Notes under the pieces: generated by a model
Database searches by the model: none
The model's input: the letters and a program-made list of their open reading frames with translations, nothing else
What the model was told of the DNA's origin: nothing
Made by a program: the position numbers and the translations under genes
Source of the DNA: Candidatus Cloacimonadota bacterium
Lineage (GTDB): Bacteria; Cloacimonadota; Cloacimonadia; Cloacimonadales; JAFGVF01
Assembly (NCBI GenBank): GCA_016938155.1
Contig: JAFGVF010000223.1
Location: forward strand, 1 to 9,117
Direction of reading: 5' to 3'
DNA length: 9,117 nt
Shown: positions 1 through 5,700 of the stretch, in pieces
Position numbering within the stretch: position 1 is the stretch's first letter
Layout: every line of letters begins with the position of its first letter

Positions 1-406
1 AACACACAAAATTGATTCCGTAAATACTCAATGTATTATCACCACTCCCGTATTCAAAATCAAATATTGTTAGTGCCTGAGATACATTTGATATTGTTGG
101 TTTTAATGAGTTTTCTTCAATCCCTATTAGTGAAAAGTCATAAATCTTTGGACTGTTTTATATATCCGGATTATAATTTACGAAGCTTTCGACATATTCA
201 CCATATCCAAGATAGATTTCTATTGAAGATTCATTAGCATCAATTGCAGTATTAATCGCAAATTGAATTGTTCGAAACGGATTTCCTGATGTTCCATCAC
301 CCGTATCGTTGTGCCCTGCTGTTGAGACATAATAAGGTTGGGCATGCATTATTCCTAAGAATAACAGCATAGTTAGTACTAATAGAAGAGCTTTTGTGCT
401 TTTCAT
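1..406 (-). pseudogene. Secreted parallel beta-helix-type protein, 5' part, interrupted by in-frame TAA (partial)
   Basis: The start is ATG at 406-404 behind a strong GGAGG Shine-Dalgarno. The first 22 residues form a signal peptide (Lys near the N-terminus, Leu-rich core, cleavage plausible after MHA before QPYYVS), so the product is exported. The following YYVSTAGHNDTGDGTSGNPF and then FRTIQFAINTAID resemble the start of right-handed parallel beta-helix surface proteins, in which a 'YVS..G.D..DGT..NPF.TIQ.AI' segment precedes the helix coils. After 82 residues (ending NYNPDI) a TAA at 158-160 stops the frame. The same frame then stays open for 52 codons to the window edge and still reads protein-like, ending near NTLSIYGINFVC, a beta-helix-coil-like segment. 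I therefore treat this as one gene broken by a nonsense change or a base error, not as a genuine 82-residue protein. The 3' part lies outside the window. Ligand or enzymatic activity cannot be assigned. The family match is from pattern recognition only. Confidence 0.65.
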
Positions 407-407
407 A

Positions 408-415
408 TTTCCTCC
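408..415 (-). promoter_or_regulatory. Strong ribosome binding site of the beta-helix gene
   Basis: Read on the minus strand, GGAGGAAA lies immediately before AT-ATG, leaving about 5 nt between the GGAGG core (415-411) and the start codon at 406. This near-perfect Shine-Dalgarno fixes the start and argues that the downstream frame was a real, translated gene despite its early stop. Confidence 0.8.
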
Positions 416-427
416 GAGTTAATTATT

Positions 428-443
428 CAATTCTGAAGAATTG
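428..443 (-). other. Small hairpin in the leader of the beta-helix gene
   Basis: CAATTC-tgaa-GAATTG is a perfect 6-bp inverted repeat with a 4-nt loop, 13 nt upstream of the Shine-Dalgarno on the minus strand. It would sit in the 5' untranslated region of the beta-helix gene. It is AT-rich and short, so it may be chance; no regulatory role can be shown. Confidence 0.35.
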
Positions 444-511
444 TTCTTGTAACTTTGCAGTATTACCTACATAGACATTGAATTCTAACTAATACTTATT
501 TTTTACCTGAA

Positions 512-567
512 TTATGTAATTAGAACATCATTAATTAGTACGCACAGTATATGTTCTGATTACATAA
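512..567. repeat. Inverted repeat with 17-bp arms, 22-nt loop
   Basis: The left arm (512-528, TTATGTAATTAGAACAT) and right arm (551-567, ATGTTCTGATTACATAA) are complementary at 16 of 17 positions; the remaining pair is a T/G wobble at 521/558. The loop is 529-550. It lies about 105-160 nt upstream of the beta-helix start codon. It could be a regulator binding site, a structured leader on the minus-strand transcript, or a small inverted-repeat element. There is no T-tract on either side of the kind an intrinsic terminator needs. The pairing is directly visible; the role is unknown. Confidence 0.8.
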
Positions 568-769
568 GTCTATCTTAATAATACCGATTAGATTTTTGAC
601 TTATATAGAATTTTTGTCAATAACTTTTTCCAATTATTTTCATCACTCTTTATAGTATTTCATCTCATACTATTATTGATTGTATTTAATACAGTAAGAA
701 ATTATATATTCATCATCCAATATTCTAAATTCTCTGGATTCTTACTAAAATAAAATACAATGAAATATT

Positions 770-883
770 CAACCCATATAGGGTTGCGGGTTGGTTTTTG
801 TCTCCTTACCATGGGCTTACGCCACATGGATATTTATATTCAGCCCATGAAGGGCTGGCATTTCAGCGGACTTCATAGCGAAG
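770..883. repeat. Array of four consecutive small hairpins (interspersed-repeat-like)
   Basis: Four inverted repeats follow one another: CAACCC-atata-GGGTTG (770-786), CCATG-11 nt-CATGG (809-829), CAGCCC-atgaa-GGGCTG (841-857) and CTTC-atagc-GAAG (871-883). Three of them have 5-nt loops. The first and third share a design of 6-bp arm, 5-nt A/T-rich loop, 6-bp arm. The block is richer in G+C than the AT-rich DNA to its left. The motifs CAGCCC...GGGCTG and ATGGGCTTACGCC recall dispersed hairpin repeats in FCB-group genomes; that is recollection, not a search. The open frame at 760-960 is a by-product of this repeat. Confidence 0.65.
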
Positions 884-962
884 CAGGGAGTTCCGTGTTT
901 TGCTTTCTTAGAGTCAAACTTAAGACGATACATAAAGCTATGCTCGGACAATTAGATTAGTA

Positions 963-977
963 TATCGAAGTTCGATA
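963..977. repeat. 15-bp perfect odd-centred palindrome
   Basis: TATCGAA-G-TTCGATA is a perfect inverted repeat with 7-bp arms around a single central base. It looks like a dimeric-regulator operator in form, but no promoter or gene start lies close by on either strand. It sits 12 nt before the left 26-bp inverted repeat and may be part of the repeat island. Confidence 0.5.
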
Positions 978-989
978 GAAGGGTATCAG

Positions 990-1015
990 GGAGGTACTGC
1001 TATAGCTGTACACTT
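990..1015 (+). repeat. Left copy of a 26-bp inverted repeat (pairs with 1684-1709)
   Basis: This copy reads GGAGGTACTGCTATAGCTGT followed by ACACTT. The reverse complement of 1684-1709 matches it at 24 of 26 positions, mismatching only at 1002 and 1012. The core GTACTGCTATAGCTGTAC is itself a near-palindrome. Together the two copies bracket 720 bp. I saw no convincing target-site duplication outside them, so calling them terminal inverted repeats of a mobile element is inference; they may be two oppositely oriented copies of a dispersed repeat. Confidence 0.7.
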
Positions 1016-1062
1016 GGGGAAAAAATAGTGATGCTGAAGCAACACCTCCAGACAGAAAAAAT

Positions 1063-1079
1063 GCCGACAGGATGTCGGC
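1063..1079. repeat. Perfect hairpin with 7-bp arms, 3-nt loop
   Basis: GCCGACA-gga-TGTCGGC is a perfect inverted repeat that can be lengthened by a T·G and an A-T pair (1061-1081). It is G+C-rich and lies just right of an A-run, so on the minus strand the stem is followed by a T-run (about 1060-1056). It could act as a weak terminator on that strand, but no gene reads into it. It more likely belongs to the local repeat family. Confidence 0.6.
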
Positions 1080-1092
1080 GTACCCAATCGGA

Positions 1093-1139
1093 TTCGCATT
1101 GCCCCGAACTCGCTTTGCTCGTATTGGTGCGAGCTTGGT
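1093..1139 (+). repeat. 47-bp direct repeat, copy 1
   Basis: This copy starts TTCGCATTGCCCCGAACTCG and ends GTGCGAGCTTGGT. It matches copy 2 (1282-1328) at 45 of 47 bases; the differences are C/T at 1109 and T/C at 1115. Both copies contain the inverted repeat GCTCG-tattggtg-CGAGC (here 1117-1134). Weaker similarity runs on to a shared GCATT at 1147-1151. Such hairpin-containing, near-identical units are typical of dispersed palindromic elements rather than of coding DNA. Confidence 0.85.
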
Positions 1140-1160
1140 GCTGTGTGCATTACGGGTATC

Positions 1161-1200
1161 ACCATTTGAAAGGTCTCGTAAACTCAACCATTTCAAAGGT
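1161..1200. repeat. Pair of 14-bp repeats, both direct and nearly inverted
   Basis: ACCATTTGAAAGGT (1161-1174) and ACCATTTCAAAGGT (1187-1200) differ at one base and are 12 nt apart. Because the unit is itself almost palindromic, the second copy also matches the reverse complement of the first at 12 of 14 positions, so the two can pair as a hairpin with a 12-nt loop. No gene is nearby to regulate. Confidence 0.55.
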
Positions 1201-1281
1201 ATATAATGTCTTGCATTTGTCTGTGCTTTCTGTGAGGTCTGTGGACAAATCTTCTTTGCATTTCCTTGTATTCGTGTTCTT

Positions 1282-1328
1282 TTCGCATTGCCCCGAATTC
1301 GCTTCGCTCGTATTGGTGCGAGCTTGGT
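1282..1328 (+). repeat. 47-bp direct repeat, copy 2
   Basis: This is the second copy of the repeat at 1093-1139, 189 bp downstream and in the same orientation. It carries the same inner hairpin, GCTCG-8 nt-CGAGC (1306-1323). This copy has GAATTCGCTTCGCTCG where copy 1 has GAACTCGCTTTGCTCG. The shared GCATT that follows is at 1336-1340. Confidence 0.85.
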
Positions 1329-1369
1329 TTTCATTGCATTCTGTACCCTCACTGCTCCCTTACAACCCA

Positions 1370-1424
1370 CGGGAATCACTCGGGAATCACACGGGACTCT
1401 CTCGGGAATCACTCGGGCAAAGCT
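1370..1424 (+). repeat. 11-bp tandem repeat, five units, last one degenerate
   Basis: The units are CGGGAATCACT (1370-1380), CGGGAATCACA (1381-1391), CGGGACTCTCT (1392-1402), CGGGAATCACT (1403-1413) and CGGGCAAAGCT (1414-1424). CGGG is constant at the head of each unit. The right edge overlaps a hairpin, ACTCGG-8 nt-CCGAGT (1411-1430). The period is one DNA helical turn, so each CGGG lies on the same face of the helix. That is compatible with phased protein binding but does not prove it. The array is far too short in unit length to be CRISPR. Confidence 0.8.
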
Positions 1425-1450
1425 CCGAGTTATTCACATTTTGTTCATAA

Positions 1451-1471
1451 GTTTTTCCCGGTTTTTTCCCG
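1451..1471 (+). repeat. Short tandem duplication GTTTTTCCCG / GTTTTTTCCCG
   Basis: Two adjacent units of 10 and 11 bp differ only by the length of the T-run. They continue the CCCG/CGGG theme of the 11-bp array on the left. This is a minor feature, probably arising by slippage. Confidence 0.45.
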
Positions 1472-1512
1472 AGTATTGTAAAGGAACAGGAAGGGGGAAG
1501 AAATGCTGAACA

Positions 1513-1536
1513 GACACTCGTGGTGACACCCGTGGT
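1513..1536 (+). repeat. 12-bp tandem duplication with palindromic edge
   Basis: GACACTCGTGGT is followed at once by GACACCCGTGGT, 11 of 12 bases identical. The second unit also forms the small inverted repeat ACACC-cgt-GGTGT, flanked by TGACA and TGTCA. No coding role is apparent. Confidence 0.6.
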
Positions 1537-1659
1537 GTTATGTCAGTATACGCACATTGTGGGATAATCTGGTTGCAAAAAGATGGAAAGACTGATAGTT
1601 GGAACCGTGGGAATAAAAACATGGGTAAACCGTGTTCCGACCGAAGAAGTATTATCGCA

Positions 1660-1671
1660 ATTGCCGGCAAT
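1660..1671. repeat. 12-bp perfect palindrome ATTGCCGGCAAT
   Basis: This even-centred palindrome lies 13 bp left of the right-hand 26-bp inverted repeat. A mirror-like arrangement exists at the left end, where a 15-bp palindrome (963-977) sits just outside the left copy, but the two palindromes share no sequence. Confidence 0.4.
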
Positions 1672-1683
1672 CTCGTTAAATAT

Positions 1684-1709
1684 AAGAGTACAGCTAAAGC
1701 AGTACCTCC
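1684..1709 (-). repeat. Right copy of the 26-bp inverted repeat (pairs with 990-1015)
   Basis: On the plus strand this reads AAGAGTACAGCTAAAGCAGT followed by ACCTCC. Its reverse complement begins GGAGGTACTGCTTTAGCTGT and matches 990-1015 at 24 of 26 positions. The sequence beyond 1709 (TTTACTTATT) does not resemble the sequence left of 990, so similarity stops sharply there. Confidence 0.7.
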
Positions 1710-1764
1710 TTTACTTATTACTTTGGTTTTTGAAAGGTTGAAATCATCATTGCAGTGATTCTCA

Positions 1765-1792
1765 TTGACATTAAAATCCCAGTAAATAAAAA
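1765..1792 (+). promoter_or_regulatory. Putative sigma-70-type promoter for the permease operon
   Basis: A perfect TTGACA (1765-1770) is followed after 16 nt by TAAAAA (1787-1792), a 4-of-6 match to TATAAT. Transcription would begin near 1799, leaving a leader of under 20 nt before ATG at 1817. The -10 is weak, and AATACT (1791-1796) is an alternative with a less favourable spacer. It is the best promoter candidate upstream of the two-gene unit. Confidence 0.4.
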
Positions 1793-1807
1793 TACTGAAA
1801 ATTGTAT

Positions 1808-1812
1808 GAGGA
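1808..1812 (+). promoter_or_regulatory. Ribosome binding site deciding the permease start
   Basis: GAGGA stands 4 nt before ATG at 1817. An in-frame TTG at 1802 would add five residues (start-Y-E-D-G), but it has no purine-rich motif at the right distance. The ATG at 1806 is out of frame. The ATG at 1817 is therefore preferred. Confidence 0.6.
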
Positions 1813-1816
1813 TGGA

Positions 1817-2692
1817 ATGAACGGAAACAGACTTCAAGCCTTAAAATCGGATATCCTACTACTCACAACCGCACTTATCTGGGGGTTTGCCTTTGTTGCT
1901 CAGAAGAAAGGAATGGAGAGTTGTGAACCTTTTATGTTTAACGGTATCCGGTTTGCCCTTGGAGCAACGGTGCTTCTACCATTTCTTAAGAAGAACTCTC
2001 CTGAAAAGCTTCCATCCCGAGAGTTGATATTCAGTCTTGTTACCGGAGTTGCTTTGTTTACAGCTGCATCTTTGCAGCAAATAGGTATTAAATTTACTAC
2101 TGCCGGGAACGCCGGATTTATAACCGGATTATATGTCGTGTTTGTCCCGATTATTGGATTGTTTTTGAAACAAAAAGCCGGTATTTTGATCTGGATAAGC
2201 AGCATTTTGGCAACTTTAGGGCTCTATGCTATTAGTTCACAAGGCAAATTTGAGATACTAAAGGGAGATTTTATAGTTCTTATTGGGGCATTAATCTGGG
2301 CAATCCATGTGCAATTGGTGGGAAGAACAGGCAGAAAAACAGGAGCAATAAGATTAGCCGTAATTCAGTTTCTTGTCTGTTCGTTTCTGAGTTTTTTCTT
2401 TTCAATATTTCTGGAAACAAATAGCTTTACAGGAATCATCCAGGCAGGATATCCTATCCTGTATGGTGGATTACTCTCCGTAGGGATAGCTTATACCCTG
2501 CAGATAGTTGCACAAAAGAATGCTCTTCCGGGACATGCAGCCATACTTTTGAGTATGGAAAGTCTCTTCGCAGTCCTGGGTGGTGTACTTCTGTTAACAG
2601 AAACCGTATCATTTAGAAGTGCTGTCGGATTTCTCCTGATGCTGACAGCGATGTTCCTTGCACAGATAAATCAAATAAGAAACAATAGATAG
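1817..2692 (+). CDS. EamA/DMT-superfamily membrane transporter
   Basis: This 291-residue inner-membrane protein belongs to the drug/metabolite transporter superfamily, whose members mostly export or exchange small metabolites. Ten hydrophobic helices can be placed at about residues 12-29, 40-57, 70-90, 97-117, 121-139, 150-168, 178-198, 211-231, 240-260 and 265-285. They form two EamA repeats (roughly 10-140 and 150-286). Family hallmarks are DILLLTTALIWGFAFVAQK at the start of repeat 1, GFITGLYVVFVPIIGLFL in helix 4, and ILLSMESLFAVLGGVLLLTE in helix 9 of repeat 2 (the 'EP..a...g...l.E' position). Length is normal for the family. The substrate cannot be predicted, because EamA proteins diverge widely in specificity. 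The stop codon TAG (2690-2692) overlaps the Shine-Dalgarno of the next gene, so the two form an operon. Codon use and composition look like those of the neighbours. Confidence 0.9.
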   Translation: MNGNRLQALKSDILLLTTALIWGFAFVAQKKGMESCEPFMFNGIRFALGATVLLPFLKKNSPEKLPSRELIFSLVTGVALFTAASLQQIGIKFTTAGNAGFITGLYVVFVPIIGLFLKQKAGILIWISSILATLGLYAISSQGKFEILKGDFIVLIGALIWAIHVQLVGRTGRKTGAIRLAVIQFLVCSFLSFFFSIFLETNSFTGIIQAGYPILYGGLLSVGIAYTLQIVAQKNALPGHAAILLSMESLFAVLGGVLLLTETVSFRSAVGFLLMLTAMFLAQINQIRNNR

Positions 2693-2695
2693 GAG
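2690..2695 (+). promoter_or_regulatory. Shine-Dalgarno of the giant gene overlapping the permease stop
   Basis: TAGGAG contains both the TAG stop of the permease (2690-2692) and the AGGAG core (2691-2695), 6 nt before ATG at 2702. Ribosomes finishing the permease end exactly on the initiation site, which favours translational coupling. Confidence 0.75.
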
Positions 2696-2701
2696 TTTAA
2701 A

Positions 2702-5700
2702 ATGAAAAGGACTTTGACACTCGTATTACTGATGCTCATCGTCTCTCTTGTATTCGCTGATCCCCATGGAATAACCACTTCTGTTCCTGATGATGGTCAG
2801 GGTTTCTGGAGTGGTGGGAGAGCATCTGTCGGCAGACCTGTATTGAATATCACACCTTCGGGAGTATCTAATGCTGATTTAGAAAGATGGCAGGAAGTGA
2901 GCAGAATTGACTTTGATGAATATCTGGAGGCAGGTAAATACCTGGGAGTTGAATACAATCCCTGGAACTTCCAGTTTAATCGCGTATCAAATCAAAGCAC
3001 CGTAAATACGACAACAGAAGCAGCAATAAATAGAGCCCCCTTATGGCTTCAACCACAGTTGCGTTATACCCTTTCTCAGCTAAGCTCCATCCGCCAGACC
3101 GTTTGGGCAAATGTCATTTTGGACGCTGTGTCTCCTTATATTGACGAGATATGCTATTCCATTGCCCATTCCTCTCCAGCATACCTGACACGAGTGGACA
3201 TTTATCCCCAGATCATGGTTGAAAATGCTGAGTTAATATATGCCTATGCAGACGAATTTCCCTTCGTAAACATTGTCGAACATGGCTCAGAAGCAAGTGG
3301 AGATTGGTATTCCACTACCAGCTACCACAAGATGGATGAGTTCGGGATTGCCAGATGGGTAGAGGTTGACCGTGAGACTTATTATATGTATGTTGTACAT
3401 CCTAAATTTACTGATGAAATTCCAAACTATATTGACCCTGAACATTCTGAATCCAATAGCAGCCATGCAAACAACTTTGCTGCTCCGCCTGTTGGTCGTT
3501 TCTGGAGAGAATATCTCTATTATCACAATGATGAAGGCTATCCGAAACTGAGAGATATGCTTTTGAATTGTATCTATGTGTATGGTTCACCTGTTTATGC
3601 CGAGAACGCCATTAAGCAGATTAACAGCTGGGTTTCGGCAAGTATGGTTTTCACTTCTGATGCAGAGAGACCGCACCAGCCCATTCGTATCTATGATAAA
3701 CATATCGGCAGATGCGGGGAACATCAGGATTTGAGAGGAGCTTGTGGAAGGATAGCTCTAATCCCGACCAAAGGAATCAACTGCATCTCAGGCGACCATG
3801 TTTGGGATGAATTCTGGGATGAACGCTGGATTCACTGGGATGGCGGAGATATAGACAATCCTCTCCTCTATGAAAACGGCTGGGGCAGACATTACGGTTC
3901 TATATTTGAACAACGCTCTGATGGCAAATTCATTCCTGTTTCAGACAGATATTCTGATGGACATGCAACTCTCAATATCTGGGCAATCGATGCCCAGAAC
4001 AGACCAATCGACGGTGCGATGGTTTACCTTAGAGTTGATTTGGACGGAGAACCTTATTTTGATAATGTAGGCGTAACGGACGATAACGGGCTTTGTACCT
4101 TCATTGTCGGAGAAGACCGCAAGTATTATGCCAGAGTAAACAGTGTTGTTCAGAACATGCCATCCTCAGGTTATGACCTTTTAGTCGAAAATGCCGCCAA
4201 TAATGCCGTGTACGATTTTACTTTTCAGTCCACACAAAGCATGAATATCCCTAATGTTACAGAAATCCCTGTACCGGATGGTACAGGCAGTCTTTATAAA
4301 ATAGTTGCAGACTTCTCATCTGAAGAATCTCTTGTAGTTGGTAATTCCGTATTTGATGACGCTTCAGGCGGTAAGAACTGCGAGCCAACAGCTCCCGGAA
4401 GTGTTGACTTTTATATGACAGACAGTGGAAACTATGCCATGGCTACTTCAGGATTTCCCTTCTCAGCTTTTAATGTGTTCACCGACGCAGAGGAAGGCAA
4501 TGTAGAGTTTTTAACCAATACAAGCGACTACTGGTACGCCTTTCTGATGAATGGACACAATGTGAGTAATCCTAAAAGAGTCGAAGGTAGTTTCACTATC
4601 TATACCACAGATACTGCCTATCAAACCGGAACACTCAATGTTAATGTTGTGGATATATATGGGCTTGCAGTCTCAGGTACAAGTATTGTTTTAATGCCGA
4701 ATAATCTAAGCTATACACTACAAAACTCAACAGCATCTCTTCCTGTACCACAAGGGACCTATGATATCTACTGCTATCCCTCAGATAGTCAACCGAATTA
4801 TCTTCCCACAAGTGTTCAGGGTGTATATATCAGTGCAGGTGGAAATCAGGATATCGAGTTCACACTTTTGGAAAATGACAATCCGGCAAGTCGGGTTATT
4901 GCGTGGGAAGAGGGAGAAAATGTCCATATTAGCTGGAACAATACCTCCAATGAAAACAGGTTACTCGTATGTTATAATGTCTATCGTGGTTTAACTGATG
5001 ACGAAAATAATGTGAATTCTGATAATTGGGAACTTGTTAACTCCATAAATAGTGGAAGCAGCTGTATAGATACTGAATGGTCTGATTGCCAAAGCGGGAT
5101 ATACAGATGGATTGTAGAAGCTGTCTATACGGCAGGAGATACTAACCTTGCCTATTCCAATTCTCTTGCTCATGACATGACGGCAAATGTAACCTTCAAT
5201 CTTACTACAAATACCGGAACTTCACCACAAGGGACTGAGATTACTCTTCGGAATCTGGATGGAAATCAATATCACCGTTATACCGGTGTCGTTGAAGGTA
5301 GTAGTCTTACTATTCAGGATGTCTGGCTTGGTGATTACACTCTCACAGCGTCACTACATGGATTTACACCTTACACAGACGAATTAGCAATCGGTGGCGA
5401 TGTTGTTGAAAACATTGAAATTACAGAGTTGCTTGCCAATCCTGCCAATCCTTATGTAACAAACTCCACACTACTTTGGAGTAATCCTTTTGGTGAAACC
5501 CGTAACCTAACAGGGTACAAGGTCTTTCTCAACGGAGTAATGCTCATCCAGACAACTGAGACATCATACACATTTACAGGATTAAACTCAGGTACAATCT
5601 ATACAGCCGGGGTTTCTGCCGTTTATACAACTGGCGAATCCGGGATTGCAGAGATAAGTTTCCAGGATGGTGAATCTATGGCTTTCGGAATTGTGGCACA

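Larger units (their letters stand above)
416..1764. other. 1.35-kb intergenic region without a credible gene; repeat island
   Basis: No frame here combines a plausible ribosome binding site with protein-like sequence. The longest open frames (for example minus strand 957-1412 and plus strand 1028-1450) are low-complexity translations of repeated DNA. Peptides such as TKLAPIRAKR appear twice only because the underlying 47-bp repeat does. The left part (416-769) is AT-rich with one long inverted repeat. From about 770 the sequence becomes richer in G+C and packed with short inverted, direct and tandem repeats, listed separately. Stretches 570-769 and 1710-1764 show nothing I can name. No tRNA, rRNA or transposase was recognised. 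Confidence 0.75.

Noticed and set aside
158..160. Recoded or read-through stop codon (alternative genetic code)
   Set aside because: TAA ends the giant gene and ffh normally, and no readthrough context or selenocysteine-type signal is apparent; a mutation or base error is simpler.
615..620. Minus-strand TTGACA as a promoter for the beta-helix gene
   Set aside because: At 16-18 nt spacing only AAAAAT-like sequence is found, and the distance to the gene start is over 200 nt; not supportable without transcript data.
760..960. Plus-strand open frame of 66 codons
   Set aside because: It is the translation of the four-hairpin repeat block; it has no Shine-Dalgarno and no protein-like pattern.
957..1412. 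Minus-strand open frame of 151 codons with repeated TKLAPIRAKR peptide
   Set aside because: The peptide repeats follow the 47-bp DNA repeat, composition is basic and low-complexity, no ribosome binding site is visible, and overlapping frames on the other strand are equally open.
1370..1424. CRISPR array
   Set aside because: The repeats are 11 bp with no spacers between them, and no cas gene is present.
1540..1758. Plus-strand open frame of 72 codons and the overlapping minus-strand frame 1434-1670
   Set aside because: Both run through the right-hand inverted repeat or the tandem duplications, lack ribosome binding sites and match no family I recognise.
1900..2205. Minus-strand open frame within the permease gene
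   Set aside because: It is antisense to well-supported EamA coding sequence and has no initiation signal.
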